Below, one piece after another: positions 10,645 to 18,941 of a stretch of DNA of 64,000 bases. Made by a program: the position numbers and the translations under genes. The number at the start of each line of letters is the position of its first letter. Position 1 is the stretch's first letter. The DNA lies in contig NZ_CP110389.1 in the NCBI RefSeq assembly GCF_026015985.1, positions 992,001 to 1,056,000 of the forward strand, given 5' to 3'. The stretch is from Rhodopseudomonas sp. P2A-2r. GTDB lineage: Bacteria > Pseudomonadota > Alphaproteobacteria > Rhizobiales > Xanthobacteraceae. The notes below the pieces were generated by a model. That model did no database searches. It was not told the origin of the DNA and saw only the letters and a list, made by a program, of their open reading frames with translations.

Positions 10645-12144
10645 TCACAGGCCTTGTTCGGTCGCCAGTTCCTCGGCGTTGGGATCTCCTGGCGCGGTCG
10701 CCCAGGCCAGTTCGACCAGCGTCACCGTGCGTCGGCCGGCGCCGTCGAGCTGGCATACGATGAGGCCCTGTTCCTCGATGTAATCGAGCAGACGCCGGGC
10801 GCGGCGCAGGGAGTGCGAACCATAGGCGCGGGCAATCGCGGCATCGCCGGGGCAGGGCCAGCCCTCTTTCGCCGCGCGCGCGATCATCATGAACACGCCC
10901 TGCATATCCTCGGGCAGGATGGAGGCGCGCACCGAGACGTCCTGCCAGGTGTCGTCGGCGGCCATGTCGGAACCCAGCCCGGCGCGGGCGCGCGTCAGCA
11001 TGCGGCGGAAGTCGTCGAGGTCCGGCACGGCTGCGCCGAGCCCCTCGATGCGGCAGCGGACCACGAATTCCTGATAGAGCACGCCGACGACCCGGAAGCC
11101 TGCATCGGGCTCGGCCATCAAGGCTTGCAGAACGCGGTCGACGCGCATGCGCCGCTTCGCCAGTTCCTCGGCGCTGATCGGTGTCTCCGCCACGTCCGGC
11201 CGAAGTTCCAGCGCTGCGGACTTCGCCGCCATGAGCTGGCCGAGGAGATCCGGCGACGATGGTGCACGGCGCTGCGGCCGGGTCGGCTCCGGCGGCGGCG
11301 CTGCCAGGATCATGGCATGGGCGTCCAATGTTGCTTCCGGCAGCGGCATTAAGCGCGGGATCGCATTGCGCGGCTGGGTCTCCGTGGCCCCGATCCGCAG
11401 TCCGAGCGGACGGCGCGACAGCGCCGGGCCGAGCGCCATGAACTGCCCGCGCTCGAGGTCGCGAAACGATTCCGCCTGCCGCCGCTCCATGCCGAGCAGA
11501 TCGGCGGCGCGCGCCATGTCGATATCCAGGAAGGTGCGGCCCATGAGGAAATTCGACGCCTCGGCCGCGACGTTCTTGGCGAGTTTTGCGAGGCGCTGGG
11601 TCGCGATCACCCCGGCCAGCCCACGTTTGCGACCGCGGCACATCAGATTGGTCATGGCGCCGAGCGAGAGCTTGCGCGCTTCGTCAGAGACCTCGCCGGC
11701 GATGGCGGGCGCGAACAGCTGCGCCTCGTCCACCACCACCAGCATCGGGTACCAGTGGTCGCGGCCGACCTCGAACAGTCCACTGAGAAACGCCGCCGCG
11801 CGCCGCATCTGGTTCTCGGCGTCGAGCCCCTCGAGATTGAGCACCGTGGAGACGCGATGCATGCGCGCGCGTTCGCCCGCCACCTGCAGGCCGCGTTCGG
11901 TGTGTTCCTCGGCGTCGATCAGGAGGTGACCGAAACGGTCCGCCAGCGCCACGAAGTCGCCTTCGGGATCGATGATCGTCTGCTGCACCCATGGGGCGCT
12001 CTGTTCCAGCAGCCGGCGCAGCAGATGGGATTTGCCGGAACCCGAATTGCCCTGCACCAGAAGGCGGGTCGCCAGCAGTTCCTCAAGGTCCAGAGTCACC
12101 GCGGCGCCCGCCGTCGTCTGTCCCATCTCGATCGCAACGGTCAT
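10645..12144 (-). CDS. HerA-like ATP-binding protein (DUF87 type)
   Basis: A 499-residue protein. Walker A GNSGSGKSH is at residues about 32-40, Walker B MLVVVDEAQ at about 133-141, and an Arg-containing motif (CRGRKRGLAGVIATQRLAKL) follows, as in HerA/FtsK-type motor ATPases. The C-terminal third (about 330-490) is Arg-rich and probably helical, with a winged-helix-like segment near residues 425-460. HerA proteins normally pair with NurA nuclease; no nuclease gene adjoins it. Role unknown; DNA handling or defence are possible but unproved. Confidence 0.75.
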   Translation of the reverse strand: MTVAIEMGQTTAGAAVTLDLEELLATRLLVQGNSGSGKSHLLRRLLEQSAPWVQQTIIDPEGDFVALADRFGHLLIDAEEHTERGLQVAGERARMHRVSTVLNLEGLDAENQMRRAAAFLSGLFEVGRDHWYPMLVVVDEAQLFAPAIAGEVSDEARKLSLGAMTNLMCRGRKRGLAGVIATQRLAKLAKNVAAEASNFLMGRTFLDIDMARAADLLGMERRQAESFRDLERGQFMALGPALSRRPLGLRIGATETQPRNAIPRLMPLPEATLDAHAMILAAPPPEPTRPQRRAPSSPDLLGQLMAAKSAALELRPDVAETPISAEELAKRRMRVDRVLQALMAEPDAGFRVVGVLYQEFVVRCRIEGLGAAVPDLDDFRRMLTRARAGLGSDMAADDTWQDVSVRASILPEDMQGVFMMIARAAKEGWPCPGDAAIARAYGSHSLRRARRLLDYIEEQGLIVCQLDGAGRRTVTLVELAWATAPGDPNAEELATEQGL

Positions 12145-12497
12145 GTCGACTCAAAGGCTCCTGCAGGCAGGGCTTATCAATCCCATCGCAGCGCGTCGAG
12201 CGTCCCCGGCCGATCGTCCGATGTTCCGCACAGCTGGGTGCGGGCCGTCACCACCAATCTCGTCGTCCGTGCCGTCGGCACCACGGAGGTTGCGGTTCTT
12301 TGCCGTCTTTGTTCGAGCGCGCGCAACGCGTCTGCGCAGGCGAGAACTCGTCGCGCTGGCGCAGGCGGGTGCTCCCTGACGCTCCCGCGCCATCCAAATA
12401 TCAGCCAATTGCGCGAATCTTCAGCGCGAATTGTTCAAAATTGCCGCGCACCGACCGATTGACGGCGGGATCGATCAGTTCCACAATTAACAACATG
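12145..12497. other. intergenic region between HerA-like ATPase and IclR operon
   Basis: About 350 bases without a convincing gene. Short frames here lack ribosome sites and family motifs. The right end becomes AT-rich (AATTGTTCAAAATTG near 12429-12443, CACAATTAACAACATGG near 12482-12498) and probably carries the promoter of the IclR operon. A half-site GTTCCA at 12478-12483 repeats one arm of the palindrome at 12498. Confidence 0.5.
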
Positions 12498-12514
12498 GTT
12501 CCATTTTATGGAAC
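12498..12514. promoter_or_regulatory. IclR-type operator candidate
   Basis: A perfect 6-5-6 palindrome, GTTCCA-TTTTA-TGGAAC, sits just upstream of the regulator's coding region, with another GTTCCA half-site 20 bases upstream. IclR proteins bind short palindromes of this kind near their own promoters. An ATG at 12508 lies inside it, which argues that translation starts at the later ATG (12532). Confidence 0.6.
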
Positions 12515-12531
12515 GCTTCGGATCTTCAGCC

Positions 12532-13326
12532 ATGAGCGCCCTCGACAACGCCATAGAGATCCTGCGCTGCTTCTCTCCGCAGCAGCCGGAGATCAGCAAT
12601 GCCGATGTGATCCGGCTGACCGGCAAGCCGAAGAGCTCGACCTCGCGCCTGCTGCGTCAACTCAAGGAGTGCGGACTGCTGGAGCAGGACGCGACGACGC
12701 GCCGCTACCGGCCGGGACTGCTGGTGTTCGAACTCGGTCGGCTGCATCGTTCGCAGAACGACTTCGTGGCGCTCGCCGAACAGCATCTTCGCGACGTCTG
12801 TGCCGCCACCGGGCACACCGGCTATGTCGCGGTGCTGGATGGCGGCGAACAGGTGGTGTTGCGCGTGGTTCGCGGCACCAATCCGCTGCAGGTGGTGTCG
12901 CCGCCCGGCGTGCGGACGCCGGCTTTCCTGACGTCGAACGGGCGCGCCATGCTGGCGCGGCTGAGCGACGCCGAGATCCGCGCCAACCTCGCAAAACCTT
13001 TTCCCGCGGTGCCGCCCAACGCGCCGCGCAACATCACCGAACTGATGGTGCGCATCAATGAGATTCGCCGCACCGGCTATTCGTCGGCGACCGAGGAATC
13101 GCTGCCCGGGGTCGGCTCGCTGGGTTTTGCGGTCAGCAACCGCGACACCGGCGAGACGGTCGGGGTCGCGCTGTCGTTTCCGAGCCAGTTGACCTCCGCC
13201 AAAGAGCGCGCCCGGCTGTGGCAGATTTTGCGCGCCACGGCGGTCGAACTCGGCCGGCTGTGCGACGATCCGGTGTGGCTGGCGCTGGACGACGCCGTGC
13301 CGGTACGCAAGGCGGCGGCGCAATGA
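12532..13326 (+). CDS. IclR-family transcriptional regulator
   Basis: A 264-residue regulator. The N-terminal winged helix (LDNAIEILRCFSPQQPEISN..., recognition region KPKSSTSRLLRQLKECGLL) is followed by an IclR effector domain (YVAVLDGGEQVVLRVVRG, TSNGRAMLARLSD, GYSSATEESLPGVGSLGFAV). The start at 12532 gives the usual family length; an upstream in-frame ATG at 12508 falls in the operator palindrome. Its stop overlaps the next ATG (ATGA), so it is the first gene of the transporter/AroM/hydantoinase operon and probably controls it and itself in response to the imported compound or a catabolite. Confidence 0.9.
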   Translation: MSALDNAIEILRCFSPQQPEISNADVIRLTGKPKSSTSRLLRQLKECGLLEQDATTRRYRPGLLVFELGRLHRSQNDFVALAEQHLRDVCAATGHTGYVAVLDGGEQVVLRVVRGTNPLQVVSPPGVRTPAFLTSNGRAMLARLSDAEIRANLAKPFPAVPPNAPRNITELMVRINEIRRTGYSSATEESLPGVGSLGFAVSNRDTGETVGVALSFPSQLTSAKERARLWQILRATAVELGRLCDDPVWLALDDAVPVRKAAAQ

Positions 13327-14195
13327 ACGTAACCCGCACCGGCGTTTCCCCGATCGCCTGGCTGATTGCGCCGAGCGCGCTGCTGTTCGCGCTGTTCTTC
13401 TTCCTGCCCATGGGCCTGATGGCGCTGATCAGCGTGCTGTCCGGCAATCCGGTGGTGCAGCCGAACGTCACCTTCACGGCCAAGTTCTACACGCGGATGC
13501 TGTCGGACTCGTATTACTTCGAGGTGATCTGGACCACGATTCGCATCGGCCTGCTGACCACCGTAGCGGCGCTGCTGATCGGCTACCCGTTGGCGCACTG
13601 GATGGCCCGGATTCGTGGCCGCACCGCCTATGCGCTGCTGATGATGTCGGTGCTGACGCCGATGCTGACCGGCATCGTGGTCCGCACCTTCGCCTGGATG
13701 GCGCTGCTGTCGGACAAGGGGGTGATCAACCAGACCCTGACCGGCTTGGGCCTGATCTCAAAACCGCTGCCGCTGATGTACAACGAATTCAGCATCGTGC
13801 TCGGCCTCACGCATATCTACATCCCCTATATGGTGCTGACCCTGGTCGGCGTGATCAGCCGCATCGACGAACGGCTCGAACATGCCGCGCAGAATCTCGG
13901 TGCCTCGCCGTTGCGCGCCTTCTTCGAGGTCACGCTGCCGCTCAGCCTGCCGGGGATTCTCGCCGGCTCGCTGCTGGTGTTCGCGCTGGCCATCAGCGCC
14001 TACGTGACGCCGATCCTGATGGGCGGCTTCCAGATCATGACGCTGCCGATGCTGATCTACCAGCAGATCTCGTCCAGCTTCAATGTCGGCTTTGCCGCGG
14101 CGCTCGGCATGGTTCTACTGGCCATCTCGCTGGTGCTGATCATCGCCTATAACCGCATCCTGGGAATGATCTCAGGCCAGCGCGATTTGCAGTGA
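13323..14195 (+). CDS. ABC transporter permease (PotB-like, spermidine/putrescine-type)
   Basis: A 290-residue inner-membrane permease with about six membrane helices and the EAA-loop motif EHAAQNLGASPLRAFFEVTLP near residue 195, which docks the ATPase. The first helices (IAWLIAPSALLFALFFFLP) match the PotB/type-2 iron and polyamine importer class. It overlaps the IclR stop by four bases, so translation is coupled. It pairs with the second permease at 14204, the binding protein at 15041 and the ATPase at 16096. Confidence 0.92.
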   Translation: MNVTRTGVSPIAWLIAPSALLFALFFFLPMGLMALISVLSGNPVVQPNVTFTAKFYTRMLSDSYYFEVIWTTIRIGLLTTVAALLIGYPLAHWMARIRGRTAYALLMMSVLTPMLTGIVVRTFAWMALLSDKGVINQTLTGLGLISKPLPLMYNEFSIVLGLTHIYIPYMVLTLVGVISRIDERLEHAAQNLGASPLRAFFEVTLPLSLPGILAGSLLVFALAISAYVTPILMGGFQIMTLPMLIYQQISSSFNVGFAAALGMVLLAISLVLIIAYNRILGMISGQRDLQ

Positions 14196-14203
14196 GGGCC
14201 GCT

Positions 14204-15012
14204 ATGACATCAGCACCGCTCTCCCTGCGCTTCGGCCGTTTCTGCTATCTCGCCTTCAATATCGGCGTCTTGGTGTTCCTCCTGGCGCCGATCGCCATCG
14301 TCTTCGTGTTCGCGCTCAACCCCACGCCCTATATCCAGTTTCCCCGGTCGGCGTCTCCATGCGCTGGTTCGAGAAGTTCTTTGCCTCGCGCGATTTCATG
14401 AACGCCCTGTGGTTCAGCCTCAAGGTCGCGGTCCTGACCACGGTGGCCGCGACCGTGTTCGGCGCCAGCGCGGCGCTGGCGCTGGCGCGCGGACGGCTAC
14501 CCGGCAGCCGCGCCATCACCGCGATCATGCTGTCGCCGCTGATGCTGCCGGCGATTCTCACTGGCCTCGCATTGTTCCAGACCTACGTGCTGCTGGACGT
14601 CGGCCGCCCGACCTGGGGGCTGGTGCTCGGCCACACGCTGGTGTCGATCCCTTACGTGGTGCGCACGACCCTGGCCGTGCTGCACAACTTCGACACCCGG
14701 CTGGAAGAAGCCGCACAGAACCTCGGGGCAGGGGCGCTGCGCACTTATTTCGAAGTCACGTTGCCTTTGACAAAACCCGGCGTCATGGCAGGTGCGGTAT
14801 TCGCCTTCATCGTGTCGTTCGACCAGTTCCCGATCTCATTGTTCCTGGTGTCGCCGGGCCACGAGACGCTACCCATCACCCTGTTCAACTATCTGAAATT
14901 CGATCTGGACGGAACGATCGGCGCCGCTTCGGTGGTTTCGATCGTGCTTGCCGTGCTGGTCGTCATCGGGCTCGACCGCACGGTCGGGCTCCGGTCCACC
15001 GCCCAACTCTGA
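14204..15012 (+). pseudogene. ABC transporter permease (PotC-like), frameshifted by one base
   Basis: The reading frame from 14204 covers the first membrane helix and ends out of frame after PTPYIQFP. The normal PotC-like sequence resumes in another frame (MRWFEKFFASRDFMNALW...) and continues to 15012, with the EAA motif LEEAAQNLGAGALRTYFEV. Adding one C to the run at 14342-14345 restores a continuous protein of about 269 residues. All downstream motifs are intact, so this is either a very recent mutation or a sequencing error. A GAGGG ribosome site precedes the start. Confidence 0.85.
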
Positions 15013-15040
15013 CGTTCATTTCTGAAGAGAGGATCATTCT

Positions 15041-16099
15041 GTGACCATCATCCGCAAGCCCGTGAATCGACGCCGGTTTCTCGCCGTGGCCGCTACGGCA
15101 GGTGCTGGCCTCATTGCAGCTCCCCATGTCGCGCGTGCCCAGGCGGCGACGTTGCGCATCACCGGATGGGGCGGCAAGTGGGGACAGACCATGTCCACCG
15201 AGGTCGTTCCGGCCTTCGAGAAAGAGTTCAAGTGCAAGGTGGAGACCGACACCGCGTTCCCGTTCCTGCCGAAGCTGCAGGCGAGTTCGCGCTCGAATCC
15301 GGTCTACGACGTGCTGCACACCAATTCCAATGAGCAGTGGGCGGCTCTGGAGATGGGCATCGTCGAAGCCAAGATCGACGCCAAGCAGGTGCCGAACATT
15401 GCCGACGTCTATCCCTACGCGGTCAGCGACAAGATCGTCGGCGTCACCATCTTCACCAGCGCCATCGGCCTCGGCATGCGCACCGACAAGGGCTACGGCA
15501 AGGTCACGTCCTGGAAGGATCTCTGGGACAGGTCCTATGACGGCGTGCGCGGCGGCTATGTCATCCCGGTGAACAGCCTCGGACAGGCGTTCGTGATGAT
15601 GAGCGGCATGCTGTACGGCAAGGGCATGACCGACCTCGACGCCGCCTATGCGGCGCTGGAGAAGGTCAAGCCGATGAAACTCGCCGACTTCACCGGCACT
15701 ATGGAAAAAATGATCCTGTCGGGCGAGGTCGGCCTGGCGGTGATCCACGATTCCGGCATCCTGCGCTACGATGGCCAGAACCAGCCGACCGCCTTCGTCG
15801 CGCCGTCCGAGGGCGTGATGGCGCTGGAGCAGGTGCTGACGCTGACGCCGGGCACCAAGGTCCGCGAGCTCGCCAATGCCTACGTGAACTACATGCTGAG
15901 CCCCAGCGTGCAGAAGACGCTGGCGGAATCTGTGTGGTACTCGCCGGCCAACAGCAAGGTGAAGCTCGATGACAGGTACAACGATAAACTGCTGACGACG
16001 CCGGCGAAGGTCGCTACGCTGATCCAGCCCGACTGGAAATGGTACAACGCGCGCAAGGACGAGATCGACGCGCGCGTGAACCGTATCTTCCGGGCATGA
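15041..16099 (+). CDS. extracellular solute-binding protein (PotD/polyamine-type ABC transporter)
   Basis: A 352-residue periplasmic binding protein. It starts with GTG at 15041 after GAGAGGA. A twin-arginine signal (NRRRFLAVAATAGAGLIA, cleavage near ARAQA) precedes a mature domain with ITGWGGKWGQTMSTEVVPAF, typical of the PotD/AfuA class. It captures the operon's substrate and feeds the two permeases upstream. The polyamine label is family level only; operon context (AroM, hydantoinase) suggests a nitrogen-ring or amide compound. Its stop overlaps the ATPase start (ATGA). Confidence 0.9.
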   Translation: MTIIRKPVNRRRFLAVAATAGAGLIAAPHVARAQAATLRITGWGGKWGQTMSTEVVPAFEKEFKCKVETDTAFPFLPKLQASSRSNPVYDVLHTNSNEQWAALEMGIVEAKIDAKQVPNIADVYPYAVSDKIVGVTIFTSAIGLGMRTDKGYGKVTSWKDLWDRSYDGVRGGYVIPVNSLGQAFVMMSGMLYGKGMTDLDAAYAALEKVKPMKLADFTGTMEKMILSGEVGLAVIHDSGILRYDGQNQPTAFVAPSEGVMALEQVLTLTPGTKVRELANAYVNYMLSPSVQKTLAESVWYSPANSKVKLDDRYNDKLLTTPAKVATLIQPDWKWYNARKDEIDARVNRIFRA

Positions 16100-17153
16100 G
16101 CGCGGCCATCGACATTGTCGGCGTCACCAAGACCTATGACGGTCGCACCCGTGCCGTGGACGCAGTGGACATGGCGATCCGGGAGGAGAGTTCTTCTCCC
16201 TTCTCGGACCGTCGGGTTGCGGCAAGACCACGACCCTGCGAATGATCGCCGGCTTCGAGACGCCGACGGAAGGCAGCATCAGGGTCGGCGGCGCCGACGT
16301 CACCCATGTCCCCGCCCACAAGCGCGACATGGGCATGGTGTTCCAGAACTACGCGTTGTTTCCGCACCGTTCGGTCGGTGAAAACGTCGGCTTCGGGCTG
16401 CGCATGCGCGGCATGGACCGCGCCACCATCGGCCGGAAAGTCACCGACGCTTTGGCCCAGGTCGAACTGGTCGGCTACGAGGATCGCCGTCCCGGGCAAT
16501 TGTCCGGCGGCCAGCAGCAGCGCGTCGCGCTGGCGCGCGCCATCGTCATCGAACCGCGCGTGCTGCTGTGCGACGAGCCGCTTGGCGCACTCGACAAGAA
16601 GCTTCGGCAATCGATGCAGTTCGAACTGAAGCAGCTGCAGCGTAAGCTTGGTCTCACCATGGTGTTCGTCACCCATGACCAGGAAGAGGCGCTCGCCATG
16701 TCCGATCGCATTGCGGTGATGAACGCCGGCAAAGTCGAGCAGATCGGCACGCCATCGGAGATCTACGACCGGCCCGGCACGCGCTTCGTCGCCGACTTCA
16801 TCGGCGACACCAACCTGTTCCGCGGCGAGGTGATCCGCGACGCCGGCAAGGTTTTGCTAAAGGTCGATCGCGACATGACCATCGAGCTCGCCGGAGAGCC
16901 CGGCACCACCGGACCGTTGTCCGTCGCGTTGCGTCCGGAGAAAATCCGGCTCGCGGCGCCGACCGGCGACGGTCTCGACGGCATTGTCGAGAGCGCCAAC
17001 TTCCAGGGCGGCTCGGTGCTGTACCGCATCGAGGCCGCGGGCCGTCGCCTGCTGGCGCAGCAACCCAACAACGGCTCGCACGAGCTGTTCCAGGCCGGCG
17101 CTGCAGTGACGCTGCGCTGGACACCATCCGACATCGTGATCTTGAAGGATTGA
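16096..17153 (+). pseudogene. ABC transporter ATP-binding protein (PotA-like), frameshifted by one base
   Basis: The frame from 16096 gives the ABC N-terminus (IDIVGVTKTYDGRTRAVDAVD) and then shifts just before Walker A. One extra G near 16186 restores REGEFFSLLGPSGCGKTTTL and the rest: Q-loop VFQNYALFPH, signature LSGGQQQRVALARA, Walker B VLLCDEPLGALD, H-loop VTHDQEEAL and a C-terminal TOBE domain. The intact product would be about 352 residues. Because every other motif is conserved, real loss of function is doubtful. It energises the importer at 13323-16099. Confidence 0.87.
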
Positions 17154-17157
17154 TAGC

Positions 17158-17831
17158 ATGCAGCAACAACGCATGGGCGTGGTCGTGATTGGCCAGAGCC
17201 CGCGACCGTCCGTCGCCGGCGAAATCGCCGCGGTGCTGTCGCCGGGAATGCAGATCGACCTGCGCGGCGCCCTCGACGGCATGACCCGCGCCGAGATCGA
17301 CGCGATTCCGCCGGTTGATGGCTACGACACCTTGTTCACCCTGCTGCCGAACGGCGATGGCGTTACCCTCAGCAAGAAGGCCGTGGAAGCCCGTGCGGCC
17401 AGGCAGATCGAGAAGTTCGCCGGTGAGGGCATCAAGGTCACGATGCTCGCCTGCACCGGCAAATTTCCCAATATCGCGCCCGAAGGCCTGGTGATCCTGC
17501 CGTCGGCGGTGCTGCACAAGCTGGTGGAAGCGGTGCTGCCCAAGGGTCGGCTCGGCGTGTTCTCGCCGCTGGCGGCGCAGACCGAACTGATCGGAAAAAA
17601 TGGCAGCGCGACGGCGTCGAGGTCGTCGGCGTCACCATGCAGCCAGGATCGGACGATGCCGCCATCGACGCCGCTGCGCAAAAAATGGCGGCGCTGAAGC
17701 CAGATCTCGTGGTGATGGATTGCATGGGCTACACCAGTGCCAACAAGGCGCGGGTTCGCGGGGCCTATGACGGCCCTGTCATTCTGGCCATCGCCGCGGC
17801 AGCGCGCGTCGTCGAGGAGTTGACGACATGA
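17158..17831 (+). pseudogene. AroM family protein, frameshifted by one base
   Basis: The N-terminus MGVVVIGQSPRPSVAGEIAAVL and the segment VTMLACTGKFP are AroM-family motifs. The frame breaks at the A6 run 17595-17600; one more A gives LIGKKWQRDGVEVVGVTMQP and continues to TGA at 17829-17831, for a protein of about 224 residues. AroM has no firm function; it resembles Asp/Glu-racemase folds and was named from a gene linked to aroL in enterobacteria. Here it is the fifth gene of the IclR operon and its stop overlaps the DUF917 start. Confidence 0.85.
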
Positions 17832-18937
17832 ACGCGGCACCACTCACCGAGATCACCTCGGAGGATATCGAATCGCTGGCGGTCGGCGCCTGGATCCTCG
17901 GCACCGGCGGCGGCGGCAGTCCTTATCTGGGCCTGCTCAACCTGCGCCAGCTCTATGCCCAGGGCCACCGCGTGCAGCTGATGTCGCCGCTCGATCTTGG
18001 CGACGACGACCATGTGGCTGTCGTGTCCAACATGGGCGCACCGCTGGTCGGGCAGGAACGCTTGACCGACAGCCGCAGCATCGCGCGCGCCGTCGAGATC
18101 CAGCAGGAATTCGGCGGCTTCAAATTCCGCGCCGTGATGTCGGTGGAGATCGGCGGCGGCAACGGCATGCAGGCGCTGATGGCCGCGGCCCATCTCGGGA
18201 TTCCCGTGGTCGATGCCGACTGCATGGGACGCGCCTTCCCGGAAGCGCAGATGACCTCGGTGGCGATCGGCGGGCTGCGGCCCTATCCGTGCACGCTGTA
18301 CGATCCGCGCGGCATCGAGGCGATCGTCACCAAGGTGCCGACCTGGAAATGGATGGAGCGCGCCAGCCGCAAGATCTGCGTCGAGATGGGCTCCATCGCC
18401 TCGACCTGCAAGGCGCCACGCACCGGCCGCGAGGTCAAGGACTGGGGCATCCACTTCACCACCACTGCGGCGATCCGCATCGGCACGCTGGTGCGCGAGG
18501 CCAACCGGCTGCATACCGATCCGATCGCGGCGCTGCTCGACAGCGAAGGCGGCAAGCGGCTGTTCACCGGCAAGGTGGTCGACGTCGAGCGCCGCACCAC
18601 GGAGGGTTTTCTGCGCGGTTCGATCGCCATCGAGGGCATCGATGACGATCGCGGCAGCCGGCTCGATCTGTCGTTCCAGAATGAATGGATCGTCGCCTGG
18701 CGCGAGGGCAAGGCGGTGGCCATGTGCCCGGACCTGATCTGCGTGCTGGAGACTCTGTCCGGCCACGCGGTGGGCACCGAGACGGTGCGCTACGGCCAGC
18801 GCGTCACCGTGGTGGCAATGCAGGCGCCACCGGTGCTCACGAGCGAATGCGGTCTCGAATTCGTCGGCCCGCGGGCCTTCGGCTACGACCTCGACTTCGT
18901 TTCTCTTTTCGATGCGCACGCAGGCGCAGGAGTATAA
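17828..18937 (+). CDS. DUF917 domain-containing protein
   Basis: A 369-residue protein. The N-terminal half carries the family signature GAWILGTGGGGSPYLGLLNLR and the Gly-rich VEIGGGNGMQALMAAAHLGIPVVD. DUF917 proteins are commonly encoded beside hydantoinase/oxoprolinase proteins, as here. Some relatives have been connected with thiohydantoin breakdown (recollection, not provable from this sequence). It overlaps AroM by four bases and is followed at once by the hydantoinase gene, so the two probably act together, perhaps as subunits or consecutive enzymes. Confidence 0.85.
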   Translation: MNAAPLTEITSEDIESLAVGAWILGTGGGGSPYLGLLNLRQLYAQGHRVQLMSPLDLGDDDHVAVVSNMGAPLVGQERLTDSRSIARAVEIQQEFGGFKFRAVMSVEIGGGNGMQALMAAAHLGIPVVDADCMGRAFPEAQMTSVAIGGLRPYPCTLYDPRGIEAIVTKVPTWKWMERASRKICVEMGSIASTCKAPRTGREVKDWGIHFTTTAAIRIGTLVREANRLHTDPIAALLDSEGGKRLFTGKVVDVERRTTEGFLRGSIAIEGIDDDRGSRLDLSFQNEWIVAWREGKAVAMCPDLICVLETLSGHAVGTETVRYGQRVTVVAMQAPPVLTSECGLEFVGPRAFGYDLDFVSLFDAHAGAGV

Positions 18938-18941
18938 CGAC

